A stretch of 47,270 nucleotides of DNA from Parvularculaceae bacterium. Its GTDB lineage: Bacteria > Pseudomonadota > Alphaproteobacteria > Caulobacterales > Parvularculaceae. The stretch lies in NCBI GenBank assembly GCA_021776435.1, contig JAJFFW010000116.1, forward strand, positions 1 through 47,270. The letters run 5' to 3'. The translations under genes were made by a program, and so were the position numbers. Below are positions 9,794 through 20,067 of the stretch, piece by piece. Every line of letters begins with the position of its first letter. Position 1 is the first letter of the stretch. The notes under the pieces are model-generated. The model did not search any database and was not told the origin of the DNA. It worked only from the letters and a program-made list of their open reading frames with translations.

Positions 9794-9937
9794 ATGCACG
9801 ATACTGACATCCTCCTCTCGGAGGCCTTCGGGATTGCAATTCGGGATCAATTTGATGTGTATGGGCGCGTCATTGAAAATATTGACACGGACGACATGGA
9901 GAATATGCGAAAGTTAAGTGATGCTTTGGGTTGGTAG
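9794..9937 (+). CDS. Small hypothetical protein between recN and ligA
   Basis: A 47-codon frame begins with ATG at 9794 and encodes an acidic peptide (MHDTDILLSEAFGIAIRDQF and onward, ending ALGW). I do not recognise a family. It looks protein-like in composition and sits between two same-strand genes, but AAGG abuts the ATG without proper spacing. Initiation here is therefore doubtful. It could be a small real gene or chance. Confidence 0.35.
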   Translation: MHDTDILLSEAFGIAIRDQFDVYGRVIENIDTDDMENMRKLSDALGW

Positions 9938-9961
9938 ATCCGACGAGTGAATTAAGGTTGA

Positions 9962-12145
<2,184 letters not shown>

Positions 12146-12159
12146 TCGGGCGTCGTCGA

Positions 12160-13977
12160 TTAGGTCGCCCGCGTCGCTGCCGCCAGCCACTTGCCGGCGT
12201 CGTCGCTAAGCAGCGGTGTCAGCGTTTTGCGGACGCGCGCATGATAGGCATTGAGCCATTCGCGTTCATTCTCAGTGAGCAAGGTGGTATCGACAAGCGC
12301 CAGATCGATCGGCGCCAGAGTGATGGTTTCGAAGCTCAACATCTCGCGTTCGCCGCCATGCACGGGTTCGGGGGGCGTAACAATAACCAGATTTTCAATC
12401 CGGATTCCAAACTCTCCAGTTTTATAAAAACCGGGTTCGTTTGAAATGATCATGCCCGGCAGCAATGCCTGGCTATTAGGCCATTTGGCGATGCGTTGTG
12501 GGCCTTCATGCACGCCAAGAAAGCTGCCAACCCCATGACCAGTGCCATGATCATAATCAAGTCCCGCCTCCCATAGGGGGCGTCTTGCAAAACTATCGAG
12601 CTGATGACCGGTCGTGCCTTTCGGGAAACGCGCTGTCGCAAGGGCGATGTGTCCCTTCAATACACGAGTGAAGCGATCGCGCATCTCCGCCGTCGGCGTC
12701 CCAATTGCAACCGTGCGGGTGATGTCGGTGGTTCCATCCGGGTACTGACCGCCTGAATCAATGAGGAAAAGCGAATTCAATTTAAGTTTTTGATTGGTCT
12801 CCGTGGTCACCCGGTAATGAACAATGGCGCCATTCGGGCCGGCGCCGGAAATCGTGTCAAAGCTTAGGTCGGCGAGTTCCCCACTTTCACTACGAAAGGC
12901 TTCAAGTTTCTTTGCCGCCGTTATTTCATCGACCGCGCCCGTTTGCACTTCACCCGAAAGCCAGTGCAAAAAGCGAGTTACCGCAACGCCGTCACGAATG
13001 TGCGCCGAACGCGCGCCTTCGAGTTCCGCCGAATTCTTGCAGGCGCGGGGGATGGAGCAAGGGTCTTCCATTTCGATAATGGCGGCGCCAGCTTGCTTCA
13101 AACATTCGACAAACTTATCGGGCGCCAATGTCGGGTCAACCGCAACTCTCTTCCCTTTTTGTCCCAGCATCTCCAGCGTGTTTATGACCTTGGCTTCATC
13201 ACTAATCTCGATTGTGTCGCCAAGGTGATCAGTGAGTGAAACATGCAGTTTATCGTGTGCAATGAATAAATGGGCTTGCCCGCTCGCATAAATAATGGCT
13301 CGGCCCAACGGCAAGGGAGAGCGAGCAACATCGCCGCCGCGAATGTTAAATAGCCATGCGATGGATGGCGGGGCGGTGATCAAAGCAGCATCGGCGCCGG
13401 CTTTGGCGATGGTTTCTGCGACCTCAGCGCATTTCTTGTCTGATGACTGTCCTGCGAGGTTGAGTGGGTGTGGCTTAACCAGTGCGCAAGGTTTGGGCGG
13501 TTGGTCATCCCACGCCGCGTCGATCGGATTCGCATCGATAGCGATGAGTGTGAACTCAGCCTCTCGCGCTGCTTTGGAGAGCTGCTTAACGTTTTCTGTC
13601 GAATGCAACATCGGATCATATCCGATACGCATGCCCTGTGTTGCGTTCTCTTTAAGCCATAGATGTGGCGGATTGTCGGTGACGTCCTCGTAAGCGAAGA
13701 ATGTGTTGTCGGTTTGTTGGCGGGCTTGCAGCGTATATCGGCCATCGACGAATAGAATCGCCTTGTTTTGCAAGACAATCGCCGAGCCTGCAGAACCGGA
13801 AAATCCAGACACCCACATCAGGCGTTCAGCATAGGCAGGGATATATTCGTTTTGGTATTCATCGTCATGAGGAATGACGAATCCATCCAGGTTTTGTTGC
13901 TTCAATTCTTCGCGCAGGAAGGGGATGTGATTAGCAGCAAAACTGCGGTCAGAGACGGGGTCGAAAGTCTGGAACAT
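12160..13977 (-). CDS. Aminopeptidase P family (M24B) metallopeptidase
   Basis: Members of this family cleave the N-terminal residue before proline (Xaa-Pro aminopeptidase) with a dinuclear metal centre. At 605 residues it is of the long, three-domain eukaryote-like type: two creatinase-like N-terminal domains, then the pita-bread catalytic domain. Metal ligands are visible in LIDSGGQYPDGTTDITRT (two Asp), GTGHGVGSFLGVHEGP (His), ISNEPGFYKTGEFGIRIEN (Glu) and a further Glu. It is the last gene of the minus-strand run behind uvrD and prmA, 70 bases after prmA. A cytoplasmic place is inferred from the absence of a signal peptide. Confidence 0.9.
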   Translation of the reverse strand: MFQTFDPVSDRSFAANHIPFLREELKQQNLDGFVIPHDDEYQNEYIPAYAERLMWVSGFSGSAGSAIVLQNKAILFVDGRYTLQARQQTDNTFFAYEDVTDNPPHLWLKENATQGMRIGYDPMLHSTENVKQLSKAAREAEFTLIAIDANPIDAAWDDQPPKPCALVKPHPLNLAGQSSDKKCAEVAETIAKAGADAALITAPPSIAWLFNIRGGDVARSPLPLGRAIIYASGQAHLFIAHDKLHVSLTDHLGDTIEISDEAKVINTLEMLGQKGKRVAVDPTLAPDKFVECLKQAGAAIIEMEDPCSIPRACKNSAELEGARSAHIRDGVAVTRFLHWLSGEVQTGAVDEITAAKKLEAFRSESGELADLSFDTISGAGPNGAIVHYRVTTETNQKLKLNSLFLIDSGGQYPDGTTDITRTVAIGTPTAEMRDRFTRVLKGHIALATARFPKGTTGHQLDSFARRPLWEAGLDYDHGTGHGVGSFLGVHEGPQRIAKWPNSQALLPGMIISNEPGFYKTGEFGIRIENLVIVTPPEPVHGGEREMLSFETITLAPIDLALVDTTLLTENEREWLNAYHARVRKTLTPLLSDDAGKWLAAATRAT

Positions 13978-14047
13978 GGGGATGGCTCTGTTTAACGGTT
14001 TCTATTGGTTGAGAATATCGGTTTATACTTCGACCGGCTCAAGGGGG

Positions 14048-14932
14048 CTATCTTTTCACAAAAAGAAGAATCGGCCAGTTCGGCTGATCGAGCCTGTTGA
14101 TAAGGCGAAAACCAGCGCTCTCATAAGCTGCTGTTACGTCGTTTTCTTGTTTTGTTAAGAGACCAGCAAGCATGACACGCCCATTTTTTTGTACATGCGC
14201 CGACATGCCCGGCGCCAGCTCACACAATGGTCCCGAAAGGATGTTCGCGAAGACAAAATCGAAGGGCGCGGCTGACTTGATTTTTGGGTGATCGAAGCCG
14301 GCGGCAGTGAGTAATTTAACTTTGTGGGCCACGCCGTTCAGGGTCACATTTTCGGTGGCTACCTCGATCGACTTTTCATCGATATCACTGGCAAGGATCT
14401 TCTGATTCCATAGTTTTGCAGCAGCGATCGACAATATGGCTGACCCGCAACCGAGATCGAGAATCGCTTTCGGTGCAAATCCGGCGAAACGGTTCAAAAG
14501 CGTGAGGCATCCTGCTGTAGTCGGGTGATGGCCAGTTCCGAATGCCTGGTTGGCGTCGATACGAATGGGAATGAGGTCAGAGTCGTCGGGCAATTTATCC
14601 GCATCGTGAATGCCGTACAGAACAAACCGCCCTATGCGCACCACCCCTAAACCTTCCAGCGCGTGAGCTACCCAATCAATGTCCGGGACTTCCTCCAGAA
14701 TACCGGGCTCCAACCCTGCGATGTCGTGGGCGAATGTGTTGGTAGAGACAAGATCGGGGAGTTCATTGAAATTCGCTTCAAGCGACCAGTCCGATTGTGC
14801 GTCTTCGGCGTTCGTATCGTCTTTCAGAAGACTGATGGCGTCAGGCGCCATATCGATATGGTCGGCAAGTGCATCGCTGAATGCTTCGAGTGCATACCTT
14901 TGACCCCGCCAGGTGATTTTAAAGGTTTTCAT
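14048..14932 (-). CDS. prmA: Ribosomal protein L11 methyltransferase PrmA
   Basis: PrmA trimethylates ribosomal protein L11 using S-adenosylmethionine. The 294-residue protein has the class I SAM-binding motif ILDLGCGSAILSIAAAKL near residue 160, the preceding ANQAFGTGHHPTT substrate loop typical of PrmA, and the FDFVFANILSGPL catalytic-site motif. It starts three bases after the stop of the TraB-like gene, so the two are almost certainly cotranscribed. Confidence 0.93.
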   Translation of the reverse strand: MKTFKITWRGQRYALEAFSDALADHIDMAPDAISLLKDDTNAEDAQSDWSLEANFNELPDLVSTNTFAHDIAGLEPGILEEVPDIDWVAHALEGLGVVRIGRFVLYGIHDADKLPDDSDLIPIRIDANQAFGTGHHPTTAGCLTLLNRFAGFAPKAILDLGCGSAILSIAAAKLWNQKILASDIDEKSIEVATENVTLNGVAHKVKLLTAAGFDHPKIKSAAPFDFVFANILSGPLCELAPGMSAHVQKNGRVMLAGLLTKQENDVTAAYESAGFRLINRLDQPNWPILLFVKR

Positions 14933-14935
14933 GAC

Positions 14936-15760
14936 TTATTGTGCGGAGTCTTGGGCCGCTTCCAAAAACGGCCTCGGGTCCATTAAAACGATGTCGTTGC
15001 GTAGGCGCAGTTGCTCCATAAACCAGTATTTGTGGCCTGCGCCAAAAGTGATGAGAAGGAGCTTGCCTTCATATTGGTGATTATTCAGGGCTGAATCAAT
15101 CAAAGCGTAATGGGCCTCGTTGATGCTTTCCCAATCACCGCGGCCAAGGTCATCCGTGAAGAGAGTTGCATAGGGTGCGAGACCTTTTTTGGTAATTTCA
15201 TCGTATTCATCAGTATGGATGAATAATGGATCATCATCCCGGTCACCGATCTCAGTGTCCATCGCCTTTAAGGCGGCAGTATAATTTTTCCAATCACTGG
15301 CGCGATCAGGGTCCTTAGATAATCTATCAAGCGCCTCACGCCGGTAATCCGCCATGGCGCCTGTCCATGCAGCCGCCGGAATAATCTTGAAGGTATGGGT
15401 CTTGGTCATGGGAAATAGAACGTCAACATATTCTGGAAAACGCGCAACGCGTTCTTCGGTTACTATGCCTGTTTGCGCAAAACCGGCAGCCGCCGCGGCA
15501 AGGCGATCAGGCGGAATTTCGGTGATGACATAATCTGGATCAATTATCTCGATTACACGTTGCAAATATTCGACTGAATAGCGGTCACTTGTCTTGTGTT
15601 GACCATGTATCATTCCCAGCACGACGACGATGTTTTTATTTTCATCGAGGGCCGGTTGTGCGGCGGTGGATTCGTGGGTGGAGATAAGAACGCTACACCA
15701 TAAAACGATCGCAGCGCTAACCAGATGGTTGAGTGATAATCTTATCATTGATGACCCCAA
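14936..15760 (-). CDS. Secreted TraB/GumN-like hypothetical protein
   Basis: The 274-residue product has a hydrophobic N-terminal segment (LVSAAIVLWCSVLISTHEST) that fits a signal peptide or anchor. Motifs resemble the TraB/PrgY/GumN and erythromycin-esterase-like fold: VVVLGMIHGQH near the mature start, PDYVITEIPP about 40 residues on, and a C-terminal GAGHKYWFMEQLR. I cannot assign a substrate. An alternative start at ATG 15748 would drop four residues. It overlaps the upstream AhpD-like gene by 16 bases and is followed three bases later by prmA. Confidence 0.6.
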   Translation of the reverse strand: MGSSMIRLSLNHLVSAAIVLWCSVLISTHESTAAQPALDENKNIVVVLGMIHGQHKTSDRYSVEYLQRVIEIIDPDYVITEIPPDRLAAAAAGFAQTGIVTEERVARFPEYVDVLFPMTKTHTFKIIPAAAWTGAMADYRREALDRLSKDPDRASDWKNYTAALKAMDTEIGDRDDDPLFIHTDEYDEITKKGLAPYATLFTDDLGRGDWESINEAHYALIDSALNNHQYEGKLLLITFGAGHKYWFMEQLRLRNDIVLMDPRPFLEAAQDSAQ

Positions 15761-16377
15761 TCTTTCTGGTCATTGCTGTTATTGGGTGAAAGACCCAATG
15801 TTTCACCCGCCGTCGAACATCCTAATCCAAGTACTGTGCGGTTTGCGTAGGCAAAATAAGCGGTCACCTGATTAATCTCAAGAATCTCGCCGTCTTCATA
15901 GCCCGCATTGCGCAAATCTGAGATATCCTTCTCTCGCACAGATGAGGGTGAGCGTGTGAGCTGGCCTGCATAGTTGAGGCCGGCGGCCGCCTTCGCGTCG
16001 AGCGCATCACTGGCCGCCATAACATCTGTCTTGCCGATCTCAAGCGTCGAATGAATTGCTTTCGCTTTTTCGTCATCTTTTAGGAAGCGCTTTAAACCAG
16101 TGTAGTGATGATCGACGCAATATGCGCAATTGTTCAGCAGGCTGACATATACGCCGATGGTTTCTAAAAACCATTTTGACAATTGGTTCGAAGAATGGTG
16201 CAGCACACTCTTATAGAGCGTCATATGCCCTTCGAGTGTATGCGGTCGCAGACTATGGGCCATCAAGATGTTGTCAACGCGCCCATCGGGGCCGCTGATG
16301 CGGTCATAAATCGTTTTTAGCCGACCTTCGGCCGCTTCAGGCGGGATTGTTTTTATGTAGGTTATGGAGCGCTCCAT
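15745..16377 (-). CDS. Peroxidase-related AhpD-like protein
   Basis: The product (210 aa from ATG 16377) belongs to the carboxymuconolactone decarboxylase/AhpD-like superfamily. The active-site pattern is present: Glu72, then CAYC (Cys84, Cys87) and His91 in NNCAYCVDHHYTG. This is the layout of peroxidase-related proteins that reduce hydroperoxides through the CxxC pair. The chosen start lies 10 bases after the uvrD stop. A longer in-frame start at 16440 would run into uvrD and adds no family sequence. No strong ribosome site is seen. The 3' end overlaps the TraB-like gene by 16 bases. Confidence 0.8.
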   Translation of the reverse strand: MERSITYIKTIPPEAAEGRLKTIYDRISGPDGRVDNILMAHSLRPHTLEGHMTLYKSVLHHSSNQLSKWFLETIGVYVSLLNNCAYCVDHHYTGLKRFLKDDEKAKAIHSTLEIGKTDVMAASDALDAKAAAGLNYAGQLTRSPSSVREKDISDLRNAGYEDGEILEINQVTAYFAYANRTVLGLGCSTAGETLGLSPNNSNDQKDWGHQ

Positions 16378-16387
16378 TAAATTTGAA

Positions 16388-18733
16388 TTAGGTTCGTTCA
16401 AGAAATGAATCGAGGACCTTTTTCGGTCCTGAATGTTCAAAGTCGACCGTCAATTTTTGACCCTCGGCGGCGGTAACCCGGCCATAGCCGAATTTCTGGT
16501 GGAATACCCGTTGGCCAACGGAGAAATTCGAAACGCCCGGCGCGCTTACCGATACTGTTTTTGCGCGCCCTTCGATTACGGTGGCGTCAACCCGCACGGC
16601 GCGATTCTGCCGCCATTCCACTTTGTCTTCAGAGAAATTGTCACTTCGGCGTGCTGCGCTAAATTGTGAATGACCAGCGTAATACGACGCCGCTGAGCCA
16701 TATAGGCCAGGCTCGGAAATAACTTCCACATGCTCTTCGGGGAGTTCGTCTACAAAGCGTGAGGGTAGGGCGTTTTGCCAACGGCCAAACATCTGCCGAT
16801 TAGCGGCGAATGAGATTCGACAACTTTCTTCGGCGCGCGTGACGCCCACATAAGCGAGGCGGCGTTCCTCTTCGAGCGCGACGGCGCCTTTTTCATCGAG
16901 CGATCGCTGCGAAGGGAAAATTCCCTCTTCCCAACCGGGCAAGAATACGATGGGGAATTCAAGTCCCTTTGCCGCATGCAGCGTCATCAGCCAGACTTGT
17001 CCCTCGGCGGTAGCCTCATTGTGGTCAGCGACCAGTGCGACATGATCAAGATATGCCGCCAAAGCGTCGTATTCGGAGACAGCCTGAACGACCTCTTTTA
17101 AATTGTCGAGTTTGCTTTCAGCCTTGGGGGATTTTGAATTGCGCCAAAAGTCCACATAACCGGACTCTTCAAGAACCAGTTCAGTGAGATCGCGCGGCGA
17201 ATATTCATGAATCAACCCGCTCCACCGGTGAATCATTTCAAGAAAACGTTTTAATGCATTACGTCCCGCCGCGTGCAGATCATCGGATTCCATTAATCGC
17301 TCTGAAGCGTCCATCATCGAGATGTTCTGTGCTCGCGCAAACTTGTGGATTGTCTGCATAGTTTGACCGCCGAGCTTGCGCGCCGGCTTGTTGGCAATTC
17401 GATCAAATGCGAGGTCGTCTGTATGAGAGCGAATGAGCCGCAAGTAAGAGAGTGCGTCACGGGTTTCCTCGCGTTCATAAAAACGTGGACCGCCGACCAC
17501 ACGATAAGGCAGGCCGAGTGTATTAAACCGCTCTTCAAAAGCGCGCATTTGAAAAGACGCCCGCACCAGGATGGCCATGTTGGAAAGAGCGTTGCCTTTT
17601 AACCGTTCGGACTCGATATCATCGCTGATAAGGCGGGCTTCTTCGTCTCCGTCCCACACGCCGCGTATCTTGACGAGTTCGCCCTCGCTGCGGTTGGTCC
17701 ACAAAGTCTTGCCAAGGCGCGCCTTATTAGCGGCGATGAGACCGGAAGCCGCTCCTAAAATTGCAGGTGTCGAGCGGTAGTTGCGCTCTAGTCGAATAAC
17801 CACTGCGCCGGGGAAATCTTTTTCAAAGCGGAGAATGTTTTCAACCTCCGCCCCGCGCCACCCATAGATCGACTGATCATCATCGCCGACGCAACAAATG
17901 TTCTTATGTTTTTTGGCCAGCAGACGAAGCCATAAATACTGAGCAATGTTCGTATCCTGATACTCGTCCACGAGCATATAGCGAAAGCGTTCCTGATATT
18001 CAGCCAGAACGTCGGGATTGTTCTGAAAGATCGTCAAGTTGTGAACGAGCAGATCACCAAAATCAGCCGCATTCAGTGTCGTCAATCTTGACTGGTATGC
18101 TTGATAAAGAGTGATTCCCTTACCATCGGCGAAATGATAGGCTTCATTTTTAGGCACTTTGTCAGGTGTCAGCCCACGGTTTTTCCAACCGTCGATGATT
18201 GTAGCGAGGCCGCGCCCCGTCCAGCGCTTATCGTCTATGCCCGCTGCTTCGATTACCTGTTTTGCGAGACGGGTTTGATCGTCAGCGTCGAGAATTGTAA
18301 AACTTGATTTGAGACCAGCGAGCGCGGCGTGTCGACGAAGAATTTGCGCGCCAACTGAGTGGAAGGTCCCGAGCCATTGCATGCCCTCGACGGAATCGCC
18401 GACGAGAGTTTCGATGCGCGATTTCATTTCGCGCGCCGCCTTGTTGGTGAAGGTGACGGCGAGGATCTGCCATGGCCGAGCGTGTCCAGTAAAAAGAAGG
18501 TGGGCGAGCCGAGTTGTCAGCGCCCTGGTCTTGCCGGTGCCGGCCCCGGCCAGCATCAGCACGGGGCCGTCCGTGGTGAGGACTGCGGCGCGTTGCTCGT
18601 CGTTGAGGTCTCTCAGATAGGGTGAGAGCTCTTCAGGCTTTCCGGTCTGGACGTCGTTCGGTGTCGCCTTTCCGTGCAATGCCGCTTGTGCCCGCTCGGA
18701 GATCGTCAGTTTTTTTACGGTATTGGTACTCAT
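16388..18733 (-). CDS. uvrD: UvrD/PcrA-type ATP-dependent DNA helicase
   Basis: UvrD is the superfamily 1A 3'-5' helicase used in nucleotide excision and mismatch repair. The 781-residue protein has all motifs in order: Q motif LNDEQRAAV, Walker A AGAGTGKT (62-69), TFTNKAAREMKSRI, FHSVGAQIL, Walker B LVDEYQDTN, VGDDDQSIYGWRGAE, ERNYRSTPAIL, LMTLHAAKGLEFPIVFLPGWEEG, and VGVTRAEE. The C-terminal Tudor-like piece (VGQRVFHQKFGYGRVTAAEG) is typical of UvrD/PcrA. An alphaproteobacterial SOS box lies 21 bases before the start, so DNA damage induction is likely. Confidence 0.96.
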   Translation of the reverse strand: MSTNTVKKLTISERAQAALHGKATPNDVQTGKPEELSPYLRDLNDEQRAAVLTTDGPVLMLAGAGTGKTRALTTRLAHLLFTGHARPWQILAVTFTNKAAREMKSRIETLVGDSVEGMQWLGTFHSVGAQILRRHAALAGLKSSFTILDADDQTRLAKQVIEAAGIDDKRWTGRGLATIIDGWKNRGLTPDKVPKNEAYHFADGKGITLYQAYQSRLTTLNAADFGDLLVHNLTIFQNNPDVLAEYQERFRYMLVDEYQDTNIAQYLWLRLLAKKHKNICCVGDDDQSIYGWRGAEVENILRFEKDFPGAVVIRLERNYRSTPAILGAASGLIAANKARLGKTLWTNRSEGELVKIRGVWDGDEEARLISDDIESERLKGNALSNMAILVRASFQMRAFEERFNTLGLPYRVVGGPRFYEREETRDALSYLRLIRSHTDDLAFDRIANKPARKLGGQTMQTIHKFARAQNISMMDASERLMESDDLHAAGRNALKRFLEMIHRWSGLIHEYSPRDLTELVLEESGYVDFWRNSKSPKAESKLDNLKEVVQAVSEYDALAAYLDHVALVADHNEATAEGQVWLMTLHAAKGLEFPIVFLPGWEEGIFPSQRSLDEKGAVALEEERRLAYVGVTRAEESCRISFAANRQMFGRWQNALPSRFVDELPEEHVEVISEPGLYGSAASYYAGHSQFSAARRSDNFSEDKVEWRQNRAVRVDATVIEGRAKTVSVSAPGVSNFSVGQRVFHQKFGYGRVTAAEGQKLTVDFEHSGPKKVLDSFLERT

Positions 18734-18754
18734 CGGCGCACCCTAGCCAAAGGA

Positions 18755-18769
18755 GAACGATTCTGGAAC
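18755..18769. promoter_or_regulatory. LexA SOS box upstream of uvrD
   Basis: GAAC (18755-18758), 7 bases, GAAC (18766-18769) matches the alphaproteobacterial LexA consensus GAAC-N7-GAAC, which reads GTTC-N7-GTTC on the uvrD strand. It is 21 bases upstream of the uvrD ATG, where it would overlap the promoter. uvrD is an SOS gene in several bacteria, which supports the call. Confidence 0.8.
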
Positions 18770-18870
18770 ATCTGGTTTCGCGAACCACGGCAATATTTGC
18801 ATTTTTAGCCTGAATTGCCACTATCGTGTCTATGCGCCGGCTTGGGGTCACCGCAAAAGGAGATGCGCGA

Positions 18871-19053
18871 ATGGCAGGTAAATTCGAACTTTATTTGGAT
18901 AAGGCAGACGAATTTCGCTTCCGGCTCAAGGCTGGCAACGGAGAAAATATTCTCGCCAGTGAAGGTTATTAGGATAAATCCGGCGCTGAGAACGGCATCG
19001 CATCCGTGATGGGGAATGCCCCGAACGCTACTATTGATGATCAAACAGCGTAA
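18871..19053 (+). pseudogene. DUF1508 (YegP-like) gene with in-frame amber stop
   Basis: An AAGGAG ribosome site at 18857-18862 precedes ATG 18871. The frame reads MAGKFELYLDKADEFRFRLK through ILASEGY (33 codons), then TAG at 18970-18972. It continues in the same frame as DKSGAENGIASV and NAPNATIDDQTA to TAA at 19051. Both halves match the DUF1508/YegP domain, which has FRFRLKAxNGxxILASEGY followed by a NGIxSV motif. The total of 60 codons is a normal single-domain length. The only visible defect is the TAG at the residue that joins the halves. A recent nonsense mutation, readthrough, or a sequencing error are all possible. A CCGCAC/GTGCGG hairpin follows at 19073-19090. Confidence 0.8.
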
Positions 19054-19130
19054 CGGTCTTTTCGGATGAAGTCCGCACTGCAATGTGCGGCGCGTCAACT
19101 GGAGACTCCATAAAAACAGCGCCGCCTACG

Positions 19131-19916
19131 TCAGGAGCCTGCGTTGCATCCCTGTGTTGCGAAAGCCAGATCATCGATCAGAAAACGAATGTTTCGGTTC
19201 GGCTCACTTAGACTCTGCATACTAATCTTTAAATGGAATGCGTTGTGTTGAGAGAAATGAACGGCTTTCATCACGCGCCAGCGAAATGTATTCTGCGTCC
19301 AGGCGAAGCGGGCGGTTGTTTTCTCCAAAGCGGTTCCGGTTTGGTCGAATCCCTGAATCGTTAATTCGAAAACTTCATCTTCTCCACCACCCGTTGGATA
19401 AACCGCAACTGATACGGCACAGATGGGTTTTTTAAACGAGACCTCAAGCGGTCGTAAGAAATCATCTCTATATGCTGCAGCATAATCACCGCTTGGCGGG
19501 GCTATATATGTGCACAGAGAGTCGTATCGATGATACCTTTGTCCTTTGCAGATTTGATGCGTGAGTCCATGACCGAATGAGACACCGAACTTTTTGGCGT
19601 AAGCGTTCAGAATTGGCGCGCCGTGTTCTCCGGGCGGAGGTTCAAAAGTGATAACCGAATAAATGGGATCGGCGGCCGCTCTGATCGGATCGCCGATATG
19701 CGCGAAGGCATAGGCGTTTGTTGCTGGATTTCCATCGCCGTCCGGGTCTGGTCCAATACCGTTTCTCTGAATCTGCGCGCCGACAGGCGGCGCGCTTGCG
19801 CCTGAATGATCAAGGTCGTGCGCCGTCGAGGCAGAAAAGGGTGTTACCATGAGCATCAGGAAGGCGAGTTTTCTCCTCGCTCGTTGATCCAAAGGATAAT
19901 CGCGCTGCGATCTCAT
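19131..19916 (-). CDS. Secreted hypothetical protein
   Basis: I do not recognise a named family for this 261-residue protein. It has a signal peptide (basic start, then LAFLMLMVTPFSASTA). The mature part begins with an Asp/Gly-rich stretch (PDPDGDGNPATNA). A beta-rich region follows with motifs like ITFEPPPGEHG, FGVSFGHGL and VSVAVYPTGGGEDEVFELTIQG, reminiscent of the jelly-roll modules of exported proteins. Cysteines near residues 140-150, 170 and the end may form disulfides. GGGGGA precedes the ATG. It is divergent from a tiny plus-strand frame across a palindrome-rich gap. Confidence 0.65.
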   Translation of the reverse strand: MRSQRDYPLDQRARRKLAFLMLMVTPFSASTAHDLDHSGASAPPVGAQIQRNGIGPDPDGDGNPATNAYAFAHIGDPIRAAADPIYSVITFEPPPGEHGAPILNAYAKKFGVSFGHGLTHQICKGQRYHRYDSLCTYIAPPSGDYAAAYRDDFLRPLEVSFKKPICAVSVAVYPTGGGEDEVFELTIQGFDQTGTALEKTTARFAWTQNTFRWRVMKAVHFSQHNAFHLKISMQSLSEPNRNIRFLIDDLAFATQGCNAGS

Positions 19917-19933
19917 CGCTCATTCCCCCTTGG

Positions 19934-19970
19934 CGTATACTATATACCCGGGAGAGCCCTTGCCCAAGGG
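19934..19970. repeat. Clustered palindromes in divergent intergenic region
   Basis: GTATA-CTA-TATAC (19935-19947) is followed directly by CCCGGG, and then by CCCTTG-CC-CAAGGG (19957-19970). They lie between the start of the secreted hypothetical gene (minus strand) and a strong AGGAGG ribosome site (19973-19978, plus strand). Paired palindromes here suggest regulator binding or a hairpin in either transcript. Confidence 0.4.
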
Positions 19971-19988
19971 GAAGGAGGATCGGAATTA

Positions 19989-20057
19989 ATGGATTTCGCC
20001 ATGAGAATGACCGCCAAGGCGGCATATATCTTTGGTGCAAATGTGCCAGATAGTTAG
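19989..20057 (+). CDS. Very short ORF (22 aa) with strong ribosome site
   Basis: ATG 19989 follows AGGAGG by 10 bases and opens a 22-codon frame (MDFAMRMTAKAAYIFGANVP, then DS) ending in TAG 20055. The segment MRMTAKAAYIFGA faintly recalls the first residues of Rrf2-type regulators (MRLTxKGRYAxxA). It could therefore be a remnant of such a gene, or a leader peptide. It may also be chance apart from the good ribosome site. It converges on the arsM-type gene, whose stop is 11 bases away. Confidence 0.3.
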   Translation: MDFAMRMTAKAAYIFGANVPDS

Positions 20058-20067
20058 CGTACGAGCT

